64,000 bases of DNA, from NCBI GenBank assembly GCA_016110215.1, contig JADWQD010000006.1:620001-684000 (forward strand), read 5' to 3'. The translations under genes were made by a program, and so were the position numbers. Shown one piece after another: positions 1 to 10,847 of the stretch (positions within the stretch are counted from its first letter, which is position 1; every line of letters begins with the position of its first letter). This DNA is from Capronia americana (taxonomy: Eukaryota > Ascomycota > Eurotiomycetes > Chaetothyriales > Herpotrichiellaceae). Below the pieces are notes generated by a model, which had not been told where the DNA came from, made no database searches, and worked only from the letters and a program-made list of their open reading frames with translations.

Positions 1-609
1 CTCATGCTCGGCGTAACGGAGGGGCTCGAGCCTGTAAAGTTCGACCACGACCTGCCGTATGCGAGCAATCCCAAGTACATCAACCGTGATGTACTTTCTA
101 CGACTCTTCAGCATTACGAGCGTGTTATTTTCTACTGGCTCGCCGTTGTCTTCACTCGAGGGGTTGCAAGGCGCATCGGTGTCATTGAGTTCACCATATG
201 CAGTGGCTCCCGTTTGAACCGGCGGCAGCTTAAAAATGGTGTTTAGAAACTCGCGTAAGACTTTGGAGTGGGCATGATCTGCTTTGGATTGATTTCCAGC
301 CCACAAATGACACCGTGCCGCCTTCAGACAACGCCCCTAGCACAACTGTCCCATCCACGGCACTCGTTCAAGCAACACTCGAAACTCCCTTTCTGAATAC
401 CCCTGGCATGGGAGATCTCAGCAAAATCCTCTCAACACAGTAGCTACAGCTCGAAACAGACATGTCATTAAGCCAAGGGTGTTTATGATGAGTCATTGTT
501 CATTCTGGGTAGACGGGCGATACGCTCTTGTAAAGTCGGTCTTTTGACAAGACGGGGCTTTGGGATAAGGCTGAGATCCTCCAGTTGATCGAGTGAACAG
601 GACTCGGAT
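1..609. other. no supported gene
   Basis: An 80-codon open frame (4..246, plus strand) shows no recognisable domain, signal peptide or coding pattern, and it may be the tail of a gene that begins outside the window. The rest is probably the 3' flank of the membrane-protein gene that ends at 610. I see no RNA gene or repeat here. Confidence 0.4.
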
Positions 610-2922
610 CTATCGATACTTCTTCCCTTCGACCAAATGTGCCACACACCCAGCAGAGAACGTTGCGTGGCCAACCACGGTCCTGTCCTCATCGACCTCG
701 TCGTAGCCGACATCTCCCCACATCAGCTTCTTCTCTGCCAACTGCGGATCGATTTCGACTCCGCGACTACTGTGACATGCTGCACTGATGGCCACGGTAA
801 CGCTCCTTACGAGAGTCACGAAGTCCGGATAATGCACGAAATGCCCGACTGCCCACAGAATCAGCAGCAACAGCCCCAGCACGACCAGGACCAAAATCAA
901 CGCAAGCGGTGAAAACTGCACATACGTGGCGTTGGAGCCGACCTCGACGCCCGAGGTGAAATCGCGGCTGTACATCTGGACCACGAAAAGCGTCCGCGAC
1001 ACCAGCCAGTGCAGCAGTACGCTGGCGATCAGGAGCGGAACCGAGTGACGATATGGCAACGTCAGGAAATGCGTGGATCGCTGTTCCCCGGTGGGCGCGG
1101 AGACGCGGAGTGACTTGCGTTCCGTGGCGTACGAGGCCCATTCCTTGCCCAAGAGCATGCGGGTAAAAAGATCGTTGTAGGACATGTACAGGATGGCCAT
1201 GAAGAGCTGCGGGATATTGGCGATCACGGCCCCCGTGCGGACGGCGGTGAAAATCATGCCGGAGGTGTCTCCTGTCGAAGTCGGCAAAACCTCGTAGTCG
1301 TAGGTGGGAATTGGTGTTGAGTCCAAGGAGACCAGTGAGGCCGAGCTTTTCGCCGGAACGATGCTGCCGAAGCCGAAGACGAGAAGATCGGAGATGGATG
1401 CGAAGACTTTGCCCGGTGGCGCCAGTAAGTTGGCCATGTACAGTAGCCCGGCCAAGGCGGCTAGCCAGTACATGCTGAAGCTGTGACGGATGTCAGTATT
1501 GGTGAGTGATCGGAAATGAGAAACGAGAAGTCGACTGATTAGTACGTACAGTGTATTGCATATCCACCAACGCCTCTTGGTGACCGCGGAGGACCATGAA
1601 TGTCGACGGGGCTTCCAGGGGGCAAAGACGGCGGCGGATGTCCGATTGGAGCTCCAGTTTGGCACCTGCCGTGCGTCCAGGAGGCACATCCCATATGTTG
1701 TTGGATCGGGCCTTCTCAAGAAGGAGTCAATCATATCTCCGATCGTGATGAGAGGTTCATGACCCATGCAAAACAATGTGAGAGCAATGCAGAGTACCTG
1801 CAGCAGGTTGCTGACAGCGACAACAAGCAACAAGACCATGTCGAGTCGCAAAGTGCAACCTGGCGGAGTCTTCTGAGCAAGACAGTGATGTACCGGCAGG
1901 GTGGTGAGGTAGACGTCGTCATCGAAGTTGCAGGTCAAGCCTCCTGTCGTGTTCCCATACAAGACCCAGTTGTTCTCTGCATCACGGGCGACCGAATCGA
2001 CAGAGCAGCCCGTTCGGTCCAGGAATCCAGAACCACAAATCCATGATTGTTGGTTGCTGTTTCTTCCGTCGATCAGGTTCAGCACTGAATCTTCGGCTGC
2101 CACGTCCGCCACCACGACCAAGTTGCCCCAGTCCGAGATGGATGAGCGGGCATAAGCGTCGATACAGTGGGAATTGCTCATGTACGTGAGCTCGGTGATA
2201 TTGTCTTGTAACGACCGCACGAGGGAGGCGCCTCTTTCGTTCCTCAGAGTTTCGGTATAAGTGTTTTCGAAGCAGCTCAGACGGTCCTGGCTCCAGTTGC
2301 CTGAACTCTCAAAGATTGAGTCTGCGAAGACGACAGCGTACTGGTTTGAAGTCGATGTGCTGTATATTACCGAGTTATATCTATGCAAACGTCAAGATGC
2401 TGGCCGGATGGAGAAAAGGAGGGACAAAGCCTGACCTACGTACAATAAATGTAGTGCAATTGAACTTGGTACCAGGAACATCCAGATGCACAGTCGCCGA
2501 CGATCGATATGTTTGAGATTTCTAAAGGATTGCACACCAACATCGAGGGGTTTACGCTTTGCATGGACACGGTCGACTTCTGGTCTGGTCGGGGCTGTTA
2601 GGCATTGCATGCAACTGTTGCTGGCGGCGACCAGCAAAGAGCCCAAAGCATTGATGGCGAGATGCGTTCCAGTGGAGATGTTCCCAACTCTGTGGCAATC
2701 GCCGTTGAACAGAATCGCTATCCCATGGTCGGCGTCCAGAGATACCTTGGCCCAAATGAGGATGAAGGTGTTCAACAGGCACACGACGATAGTACCAATC
2801 AGTCCATAAGAGACACCTGTTCGCGAGCCTCGGAAATAGTTGGCTAACCGATGTTTGGAGGCTGGTTGAGTACTGAGAAGATCACTTGTTTCGACGATGC
2901 TACCGAGAACTCCATCCTTCAT
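610..2922 (-). CDS. DUF6536-type fungal multi-pass membrane protein
   Basis: The exons are complement(2444..2922, 1550..2380, 610..1480), giving 726 residues. Both introns have GT..AG ends and keep the frame; the first junction rebuilds LHLLYNSVIY and the second NTLFSMYWLA. After a short cytoplasmic N-terminus comes a hydrophobic helix (about residues 37-58), then a Cys/Asn-rich segment with CMQCL and a basic stretch, then several more membrane helices in the C-terminal half. The opening pattern (RGSRTGVSYG, a helix, then NGDC, then the NSCMQCL region) matches the DUF6536 family of ascomycete membrane proteins, whose function is unknown. The gene stands alone, with no obvious functional partner beside it. 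The family call is from pattern recognition only; no biochemical role is claimed. Confidence 0.75.
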
Positions 2923-3456
2923 TTTCGTGTCGAGAGAGGGAGATCTTTACGGGTCCAAGATGGAGGAATGGTGAGTCGGCCGTTTAGCATGTCAGATTCC
3001 CTATAATCTAGGCTTTGTCCTAAAAGAGATGCCATAGACACGGCTGGTTATCTCGATTGCTAAAGCCTTCGCCACAGTGATCCAGGCCCGAAAGGGCGAG
3101 AGCCTCGATGTCTGAATATGGAACGATCCAGCCAGCCACACTGAAGGTTAAAGGACGCTAGCCTGGCGCTAGATGAGGCTATGGGAAGCGAAAAACGAAA
3201 TGGGTCGGTCGTTAGACCCTGTCAAAACGCCCCGAGGCGTTCACGGTTTCGTAGATCGTGCTCCCAATCGCCAACTGCGGGCAACTGAGGCGGCTGTGGG
3301 AACATCACCAGGAGAGAGATGGGCAAGAGGTATACCAAGAGCTAGCGTCCGTCAGGTGATAATGGCACTCGACTTGATCACACATAAATTCTACAAAGCC
3401 TGACCTGACTATCCTTCATAGATCTCATTCCACACGTTATTCTCTTCGCACGCTCA
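2923..3456. other. intergenic, nothing recognised
   Basis: This is the upstream flank of the DUF6536-type gene and the 3' flank of the Cys-rich protein gene. Short open frames here (for example 3173..3403) have no domain or credible coding pattern. Confidence 0.4.
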
Positions 3457-4527
3457 TCATAGCATAAAAGCAACAACCCACAGGCTCAGGAAGACGGGAG
3501 TGGCGCGCAAAACAAACACTTTGAGCACCATTTTGGCAGCCCTGGATTCGAAAGTGCCCCCGGAAACCATGGTCGTAGCCTGTCCTGCGAATGTCCCAGT
3601 ACTGGTGGTGATGGCATTCGCTACGGACGGGGTTGGGGTAGGCCAGCTCACGGTCAGTTCGAAGTCCATAGCCGACAGCGACGCATCCCATTCATCCGAG
3701 GCATAAAATGACGTGGTAGTGGTCACTTGGACTGCCCAGAAAGTGATATCTGTGAGATCCGATCCAGTGTAGGACGAAGTCTCGTAGAACCATTCGAAAG
3801 TGTGAGGATACCACGAGAGCCCCTGTGCGCTGCTTGATGTCTCTGTGACTCTTGTCGCGGGCACCACCGTTGCAGTTGCTTCTGGCGCGGTTGTTTTAGG
3901 CGTTGTCTTCGTAGTTTGTGGCGCTTTCGTCGACGTGAGTCCGTCGGCGCCCAGAAAGACAGTACAGCTAGAATCCGTGCAGCAACTGTCGTGCGCGTTC
4001 CCGGAAATTCTGTAACAGTGGAACGGTGACGGACAATAGCCGTATCCGTCATCACAGCATTCAGAATCCGCGGCCAAGCAGCCCGTGTGACAACATTGAG
4101 GAGACTCGGCGTTGCACCCGAAACCGTTGCTACAACAATTAGTCTCGTAGCAGCCATTGGGGCAGCAGAGATAATTGGGATAACAGGCAGTGCTGCCACA
4201 ACATGTATCGGCCGAATCGTAGCATCTGCCGTTGGCTACGGACATGTCAGCAGCAGAAGAGCCAGTGTCGGTCCTCATACAATGAATGCACTTACCGCAC
4301 AATTGACTCCCCAGATCGCAGGTAGCTCTTTCATTGAGAGACCGACTCAGCAGCGGGATAGAATCGTTCGTCGAAGTTGGATTCGGCTTGGGAAGTGGTG
4401 CAAACGGAATCACAGGATCATCCAAAGGCGCCGCAGGGGCACAGTACCGACAGTGAGTCAGCACCAGCGTTAACGACAATGCGAAACTACCGATCGACAT
4501 CATCGTTGTGTTCAGAAGATGGATCAA
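3457..4527 (-). CDS. Cys-rich secreted protein, probably GPI-anchored
   Basis: The 356-residue protein has a hydrophobic N-terminal signal segment (about residues 8-26). Residues about 70-190 hold a dense array of cysteines, including many CC pairs (CCGSTAC, YLCCPNGC, NCCSNGFGC, QCCHTGC, ECCDDGYGYC, CCTDSSC). A Thr/Ser/Pro-rich stretch follows, and the C-terminus is hydrophobic (LKVFVLRATPVFLSLWVVAFML region) after a small-residue zone, as expected of a GPI-anchor signal. The CC-x-C spacing is reminiscent of granulin-like or knottin-like repeats, but I cannot assign a named domain. A surface or cell-wall location is inferred. The reading frame is uninterrupted; an upstream start or intron cannot be excluded. 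Confidence 0.7.
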   Translation of the reverse strand: MIHLLNTTMMSIGSFALSLTLVLTHCRYCAPAAPLDDPVIPFAPLPKPNPTSTNDSIPLLSRSLNERATCDLGSQLCGKCIHCMRTDTGSSAADMSVANGRCYDSADTCCGSTACYPNYLCCPNGCYETNCCSNGFGCNAESPQCCHTGCLAADSECCDDGYGYCPSPFHCYRISGNAHDSCCTDSSCTVFLGADGLTSTKAPQTTKTTPKTTAPEATATVVPATRVTETSSSAQGLSWYPHTFEWFYETSSYTGSDLTDITFWAVQVTTTTSFYASDEWDASLSAMDFELTVSWPTPTPSVANAITTSTGTFAGQATTMVSGGTFESRAAKMVLKVFVLRATPVFLSLWVVAFML

Positions 4528-5403
4528 AAGGGGGGAATTTTAGCATTTTTAGCAGACCGACATGTCAAATACCTTACCATGATTCGCATTGGGGGAGGGC
4601 GTCGTGCTTCGGGAAGGAGATTGTCTTTCACCTGAGAGTTCAATGCACAACGGGATCTGATTCACACATTTCAGCCTTCCACCTCAATGTTTGGGTCCAG
4701 AACACTCCAGGCACAGACTATCGAACTTGGCGAAGCCTTTGCCAAGGCTTGAACAAGCGTCGCTTAGCCTCCTTGTCTCATCTGCCAAGATTTCTGCCCC
4801 TGACAGTCGGCGTACGAGGTACGGTTCCTGAATCTTATTCCGTAAGGCTGACTGGTTCGTACCTGTGAACCATGAATCGCCGCAGCCTTTCGCGGGGCTC
4901 ATCGTGACACAACGACGAGCGCTGTCCTGCCAACGTCTATGTACCTCCAGCCCCACCAGCGACTTTGAGGCAGTTTTCGCTGCGTGCATTAGCCGATACG
5001 TAGTTTGCTAGAAGTCCATTGCCATATGGGAGACAAAGACCTGGACGTAGGCGACTCAAGACTCCACGATGGGGAAGCCAAGCGGGACGGGCAGATTTAG
5101 ATTACCGAGATTACTTTATCGAAAGTCTACACGGTACTGGGCATTAAACCCCTGTCTAAACCTGTACCTAACTTCTTTCAACAGGGTGTGCTGCTCACGA
5201 TTAATGCGACACAATAGATGATCAGCTCCTTGAGTAGGTGGACCTTTTGTAGCCAAGACTTTTCGCGCTGCTTCGATCACACAGCCTCAGCACTGCCCCG
5301 TTGATTTCGGGTTTCTTTGCAAGACAATGTGCTAATATATGAGTTCGGTGGTCTCGCTCTGCTTTAGATTTGACTTTGCTTACTTCTAGTACGTTGGCCG
5401 CTG
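4528..5403. other. intergenic, nothing recognised
   Basis: This interval separates the Cys-rich protein (minus strand) from the 5' half of the broken HET gene (plus strand), so it holds both promoters. The open frames in it are opposite-strand shadows or lack any domain. Confidence 0.4.
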
Positions 5404-5765
5404 ATGACGGATAATATAAACTTTCGAAGGACCCGATATTCCTATGACCCATTACCAGACAATGACGACACAATCAGACTTCTCGTCTCGCAACCATTGA
5501 GAGTCGGAAATGGGGTGTCTATGGCCGATGATGATATCGACTACTATCTTACCAATGTCAAATTATCCGATAGTCCGACCTACGAAGCTCTTTCCTACAC
5601 TTGGGGTCCTCCTACACCAACAAGATCAATCCACGTGGGCAGCGAGCACTATCTGGAGATTCGAGAGAACCTGTTTACCTATCTACTTACACTACGCGAA
5701 ACATCTCTTGAGCCTCGTGCGCAGTGGATTGATGCACTGTGCACATATTTAGGTCGAACCAGAAT
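5404..5765 (+). pseudogene. HET-domain gene, 5' fragment
   Basis: The frame from 5404 encodes the start of a heterokaryon-incompatibility (HET) domain: IRLLV near the N-terminus, YEALSYTWG, ENLFTYLL and WIDALC. HET proteins continue after WIDALC with an INQ motif. Here the homology stops at 5742 and the frame ends with unrelated sequence at 5808. The missing continuation (CINQND..., KIYNTATRALVWL) lies about 2.7 kb downstream at 8467. The motif TGTGCA and the 9-mer AACCAGAAT occur at both break ends (5738-5743 and 5757-5765; 8465-8470 and 8473-8481). This supports a gene split by inserted or rearranged DNA. HET proteins normally trigger cell death after fusion of unlike hyphae; this copy should be inactive. 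Confidence 0.8.
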
Positions 5766-6081
5766 TACATGCTGCAGAAATTTGAGGGTTCTACCTCAGT
5801 TTTCATAGAAAGTCAGTCACTGCCGGAAAGTACATCACGCAGCCTGCTCAGATAGTGCTGTAATAACTGGCTTGGTGATAAGGTGCCACGCACCCACTCA
5901 CACTAGAACTGTAGGCGAAAATCCGCGTGGTAAGGCCGACGTTAGCAGAGCATGAATGAGATCCGCTACGGCGGTGCGGTGAGACAAAAGACGTTTTGGC
6001 CAATACGTCCTTTTGCTCCTCCGAAGCAAACAAGTTGTCGAAAACCTCTCGTCTCGATGCGACGTAACTCTCCGCCCAACG

Positions 6082-7572
6082 ATGGCCGAACTTCTTCACA
6101 AATCGAACTGGGTCAATGGCGCGCATGCGTCTCCAGCCACCGAACGAATACACATCACTAATCCGGCGACAGAAGCCACGATTGGCACCGTGGACGCCAC
6201 GTCGCAGGAGGCTGTCGAGACCATCATATCCGACTCTTTACTTGCATTTGGTCGCGGCAAATGGTCGCGCGCAGACGCTTCGGAGCGATACTCTGTTTTG
6301 TCCAAGGCTGCGGTCCTGCTGCGGTCGCGGATTCCAGAGTTTGTAGAATTGGAGACACAGCAGACAGGTCGACCCATCCGCGAAATGCGCGCCCAGTTGG
6401 CGCGTATACCAGAGTGGTTGGAGTACTTTGCGTCGCTGGCTCGCGTGCACGAGGGGCGGGTCACACCCTTCAAGGGACCGGTCCTGAATACCCTCACGCG
6501 CCTGCCACTGGGCGTAATAGTACAGATCACGCCGTGGAATCATCCCCTTCTGATTGCGACCAAGAAGATAGCAGCGGCGCTCGCGGCAGGAAACGTGGTG
6601 GTTGTGAAACCATCCGAGCTGGCACCGTTGTCGGTATTGAGGCTCGGGGCGTTGTTCCAGGAGGCCGGTCTGCCCGATGGGACGCTGCAGATCGTCTGCG
6701 GATTTGGGCGTGAGACGGGCAAGTTCTTGTGCGAGAATCCCTTGGTGGCCAAGATCGACTTGACCGGTGGAATGGCCACGTACAAGGCTATTGCGCCGAA
6801 GGCCGCAGAACATATGATCCCGATCGTGGCCGAGCTTGGCGGGAAAGCCCCGGTTTGTCTTCTCCCAAGTCTCGATATCGACCTCGCCGTCAGGGCTGCG
6901 CTTTTCGCCAGTTTTATCGCCAGTGGCCAGACATGCGTGACTGGCAGTCGATTACTGGTGCACAAGGACATCTACGACCAATTTACCGAGTTGTTGGAGA
7001 GGAGAGTCAAAGCCTTGCGGCTGGGCGATCCACAGGACCCGCGGACACAAATCGGAGCCGTCATATCCAAGGCGGCCCAGGAGAGGTGCGCCGCATTCGT
7101 GGAGCGCGCCGTCCAGGAAGGCGGCAAGATCATCCACGGCGGCAAGGCAACAACCGTGCTCGACAAGGGGTTTTTCTTCGAGCCCACTGTCATCGAAACA
7201 CGCCATGGCTCCGATTTATCCTGCAACGAAGTCTTCGGCCCCGTCATTGCACTTATCAAATGTGAGTCCGAAGATGACGTGATTCGCATTGCCAACGATA
7301 GTCCCTTTGCATTGGGGGCTTCGGTCTGGACCAACGACTTTTCACAGGCACATCGGATGGCGGAGAAGCTCGAGGCCGGCATTGTCTGGATCAACGGACA
7401 TCACTTGAACGATCCATCATCAGCCTGGGGAGGGTTCAAGGAGAGCGGAACGGGCAAGGAGAATGGCGTGGATGCCTACGAGAGTTATACCAAAGTCAAG
7501 AGCACCGTAGTCAATTATGGTGTTCCTCCCTCGTGGTTTGACGATGAAATCGAAAATGCACGCTACGGGTAG
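6082..7572 (+). CDS. NAD(P)-dependent aldehyde dehydrogenase
   Basis: This is an uninterrupted 496-residue ALDH-superfamily enzyme, the usual length for soluble betaine/general aldehyde dehydrogenases. It oxidises an aldehyde to the acid using NAD(P)+. Visible motifs include the cofactor-binding PWNHPLL and KPSELAP, the general base Glu251 in VAELGGKAP, the catalytic Cys285 in GQTCVTGSR, NEVFGPV, and a C-terminal GGFKESGTGKENG. The start at 6082 (MAELLHKSNW) is preferred over the in-frame ATG 23 codons upstream because ALDH homology begins there. The gene lies wholly between the two halves of a disrupted HET gene, so it probably arrived by insertion or rearrangement. Its sequence looks intact and functional. 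The substrate is unknown; the sequence resembles betaine-aldehyde/aminoaldehyde dehydrogenases in general pattern only. Confidence 0.9.
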   Translation: MAELLHKSNWVNGAHASPATERIHITNPATEATIGTVDATSQEAVETIISDSLLAFGRGKWSRADASERYSVLSKAAVLLRSRIPEFVELETQQTGRPIREMRAQLARIPEWLEYFASLARVHEGRVTPFKGPVLNTLTRLPLGVIVQITPWNHPLLIATKKIAAALAAGNVVVVKPSELAPLSVLRLGALFQEAGLPDGTLQIVCGFGRETGKFLCENPLVAKIDLTGGMATYKAIAPKAAEHMIPIVAELGGKAPVCLLPSLDIDLAVRAALFASFIASGQTCVTGSRLLVHKDIYDQFTELLERRVKALRLGDPQDPRTQIGAVISKAAQERCAAFVERAVQEGGKIIHGGKATTVLDKGFFFEPTVIETRHGSDLSCNEVFGPVIALIKCESEDDVIRIANDSPFALGASVWTNDFSQAHRMAEKLEAGIVWINGHHLNDPSSAWGGFKESGTGKENGVDAYESYTKVKSTVVNYGVPPSWFDDEIENARYG

Positions 7573-7689
7573 TCGCCGACTTGGTACACGGAGAAGACTT
7601 TTTGATCTTGAATGGCATGACTTCTGACCAGGTCCTGTTGATCCAAATGCTTCGACTCGATCAGGGATTGGGAGACGGCAAGGAGGGTG

Positions 7690-8056
7690 CCACACGCGGC
7701 CTTTTTAGGTCCAAAGACCAAAGATCTGGACTTTGTCAGGGAGAGCGTCGAGGTCAGGTCTTTGGTCTTCTACGAGGACCAGCCGAACGAGTGGCTGCCG
7801 TTTCACGCTCACGCTCTTGATATTACAATACCATCTCGACGTCGATGGCTTGGGCGCGATGGGCGTGCAACTCGGAAAGACAGATTGCCGTAATCACTCG
7901 CTAGATGGACGCTGCGCTGGACGTTCAACCAACTTTCTTTGCAAGACGTGGCGGAAGCAGCTGCGACAGTCTTGGGCCTCGCCAACTTGGTTGCTTGCAT
8001 CTCTTCTCTCTTTGTTTGGCTCATTATCACCGTACGAAAAATAGAGACTTGTACAC
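7690..8056 (+). pseudogene. possible coding remnant with a C-terminal membrane helix
   Basis: Between the ALDH stop and the 3' HET fragment, one frame (7687..7893) reads like protein (a DLDFVRESVEVRSLVFYED-type stretch). A second frame (about 7900-8056) encodes LQDVAEAAATVLGLANLV followed by a hydrophobic helix and a basic tail ending in a stop. The two frames do not join without a stop or frameshift. This could be the 3' end of a decayed gene carried with the inserted segment. I recognise no family. Confidence 0.3.
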
Positions 8057-8464
8057 AAGATTAAAAGAAAGGCGACTGCACCATCGGCTTGATCTAGACT
8101 CACGCGCCGTCCAGGAGGCATGACCAGCTGGCCAAGTGAGTAAATAGTACCACCTAGGTAGCGCTCCTGCTCGAGCTTGGCTGAATGTGCTATGGATTTG
8201 CTGATTTGCCGACTCTCCTCACTGGGGCAGATCCGGTCGGCATGAAGCGCACGTGGACGGACCCATGAACTTCACTTGGCTCGTCGTTTCGCCAACGTCA
8301 TGCCGATGTTGAACGGGATGCGAGAAGGAAGAGAGCGCGGCGTTCGAAGACAGAAGGGAAGGACGACGCGAGTGGGTCCGACTCAAAGGAGGACTGGCGG
8401 CGAGGGGGCCAGAGTCGGCCGCCCATGACCACGACCTGATCTCCCTTTTCAGGGTTCGACCGAG

Positions 8465-9709
8465 TGTGCATCAACCAGAATGATCCTGTTGAGAAAGGTC
8501 ACGAGGTCAAGCTAATGCCTAAGATATACAACACTGCCACAAGAGCGCTTGTATGGCTCGTGTCCAGCAACCCGAGATAGCAAAATGCTTTTGGATTGGG
8601 TTAAGCGGCTCCCTTCTAGGGCGAGTTCTTTCCACAAGCACAGCTCTGATATGATACGGGCAAAAGATCGCTTTCTCCGGCGTCCTTACTGGACGCGCAC
8701 GTGGATCATCCAAGAGCTTTTCATGGCAAAAGGGCTTTTTATCATGTGTGGAGACAACACCCTCACAGACATTGAGTTCTATAAACTCCTTCGCGAGCTG
8801 TCTGCAATGGGACCGATGGGTCCTCATGATAAACGGGCGATCTCCCTCGCTCTCGAAGCCAGACCTGTCCGTGTTGGTGGTCAATACTGTGGTCGTCGAA
8901 GCCTTGCTGATCTGCTCTTGTCGTACTGGGACACCGACTGCGCGGACGCGCGCGACAAAGTCTACGCCTTTATTGGCATTTTGCCACCAGCTGGACCAAG
9001 AGAGTCTCTTGAAGTGGACTATTCACTTTCTCCAGTGGAGCTTCTGAAGCAAGTGCAGGCTCGCACCGCACTACCGAGCGCTGCACTTGGGACCCTGAGA
9101 CGAGCATTGAAAGTCTCCTGGTCAACACTCATCGCAGGTTCCGGAAGTACACTCGATGCTGACAAGGATCTATATCTCGGCGAAGGTCAATTAATTTCCA
9201 ACGTGCGTGCGTCGTTCCAAAACGCCGTGGGGTGCAGCAGATGTATACTGAGAGGATGGAAACAATTTGAATCGTCTGAGACATCTTGGACCACTGGTTG
9301 CGCTATTCAGCCCGGAGACTTTTGTTTCCCCACTGCAAAAGAAAAGAACTACTACGCGATCCTGATTCGAAGCCAACAGTCTGGCTTGGAATTAATCGGC
9401 GGCGCCTTCAACTCAACAATCGTGCCCAACTTGTTTATTGATACGCACAATCTTCAGCATGACCTATTGGACATGTGTCGTCAAACACCTATCAGCATCT
9501 TGTCCAGTCACAGCGATAGTGGACACAATATCACTATTCGCGTCACCAAACGGCTCTTCAATGCATTTGTTGTGCATGATTTTCTCTGCCAAAACAGCAG
9601 CACTCCCTTGTCGCAAAGACCCAACTCTGAGGAAAGTCTTGGACATGAGGGATCCAGAGTTTCCGAGCTGCTACGTCAGTCAGCTAACACGACCAGTTTC
9701 TTCGACTAA
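8465..9709 (+). pseudogene. HET-domain gene, 3' fragment, frameshifted
   Basis: From 8467 one frame encodes the missing HET-domain continuation: CINQND, then KIYNTATRALVWL, ending at a TAG at 8578-8580. The rest continues in the next frame from about 8549: DSKMLLDWV, then RRPYWTRTWIIQEL, DARDKVYAFIGIL and a 300-residue C-terminal region up to the stop at 9709. A small indel between about 8550 and 8577 is therefore needed to join them. This is a second lesion, independent of the 2.7-kb interruption. Together with the fragment at 5404 it would make one HET protein of ordinary layout. No start codon or promoter is evident for this half, so it is unlikely to be a gene in its own right. Confidence 0.8.
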
Positions 9710-10847
9710 TCATACTGTAGCATTCTGCGATCATTTGGGAAGTTAACGTTGGATTCACATGACCTCTGGTTCGTCCCCAACGGTGAATGGCGGGAGCGGA
9801 GCTATTGGGTCCTGCTAGCAATGCCGGGAGAGTAGGGGGCAAAATCGAACGAATGAGAGACTCTGTCCCAGGTGCAATGGTAGAGCCGTTGCATCTATTA
9901 TACAGATATCTAAGTGCTATAAAGGGACGTTGCCTCTCCTGTGCCTGTGCCATCGTTGCTATGCTTATTCCTGCCCGTTATATAGTAGAAATCGATTAAT
10001 TGAATCCAGCAGGAGCTCTTAACATATTTAGCCCCCGGGCTGAATGTGAGGCATACGAAAAGATTATGGCGTTCCTTGGAGGCGATCGATGAGGCTGCCT
10101 ACCAACAGTGAGGTAGAGCTGTGCCGGTCGGTCAGGATGGTGATACGCGAGACCGCCTGGCATCGAGCTCCGTGACCACTTCGCTCGGCCTAGTGATTTC
10201 ACATTCGGGCCGCGCACTCAAAATGCTGTGTTTCATGTTCGTCAGGCCCAACTTGAGTTGTCTTGTCACACACGACTTTGGCTCTCGTTGATGGCGTTCT
10301 GGATCTTCTGATAGGTTCCGCTCCTCAGAGAGGGCGGATTCCCAAGGATGTCGACGAAGACGCGCACTCGCGTTTCGTTATCGAGGCATCATAAGACCCT
10401 AAGGAACTGACACATCTACTATCCTACCTAGCATCCTCTCCCTTCCTCCTCCATCTCGATCTGCACAGGCACCCTCGGCTAATCACACAGGCAAACGGTC
10501 CAGGAAACCATTTGCGGAAATGGACTTAGGGGAGAGCTCAGGACTCGTCGCTAAGTACTACGCTATGTTGATAGAGGAAAGATCACGAAAGTAAGTACTG
10601 GGTGTCAACAGTCTCGGAACGGAGATACAGTACATGAATCATGAACAAACCACGCAACGTCGATGGCCTGTGTGTGGCCTCCAGTCTCGCTCTCATGACA
10701 CCCACGGACGACGGGACTACCAGTTTCTCTCCGTGCGAATGGCGAATGGCGAATGGCGAATGGCGTGGGCAAACCAAGTCAAATCAAGTCTATTACTTAT
10801 ACATCAATTTGTAGCTGTCATTTCCTCTGTTTCTTTTTGAGGGCTCC
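9710..10847. other. intergenic, nothing recognised except a short tandem repeat
   Basis: There are no coding frames with a recognisable pattern. Near 10736-10766 an 8-base unit (gcgaatgg) is repeated about four times. The remainder looks like ordinary fungal intergenic sequence between the HET remnant and the convergent FAD monooxygenase. Confidence 0.4.

Larger units (their letters stand above)
5766..8464. other. DNA inserted between the two HET halves
   Basis: This segment interrupts the HET gene between codons for WIDALC and INQ. It carries a complete intronless aldehyde dehydrogenase with about 300 bp of 5' flank and about 900 bp of 3' flank. I see no terminal inverted repeats, no transposase and no poly-A tail. 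The short matches at its edges (TGTGCA; AACCAGAAT; a looser AGGGTTC-type stretch inside each edge) could be a target duplication with an extra 11 bp on the left copy, or traces of end-joining. A simple giant intron is unlikely because no GT..AG pair restores the HET frame. Confidence 0.65.

Noticed and set aside
5743..8466. Giant intron of the HET gene containing a nested ALDH gene
   Set aside because: No GT..AG choice at the two edges restores the ALC-INQ frame, and the 3' half has a further frameshift.
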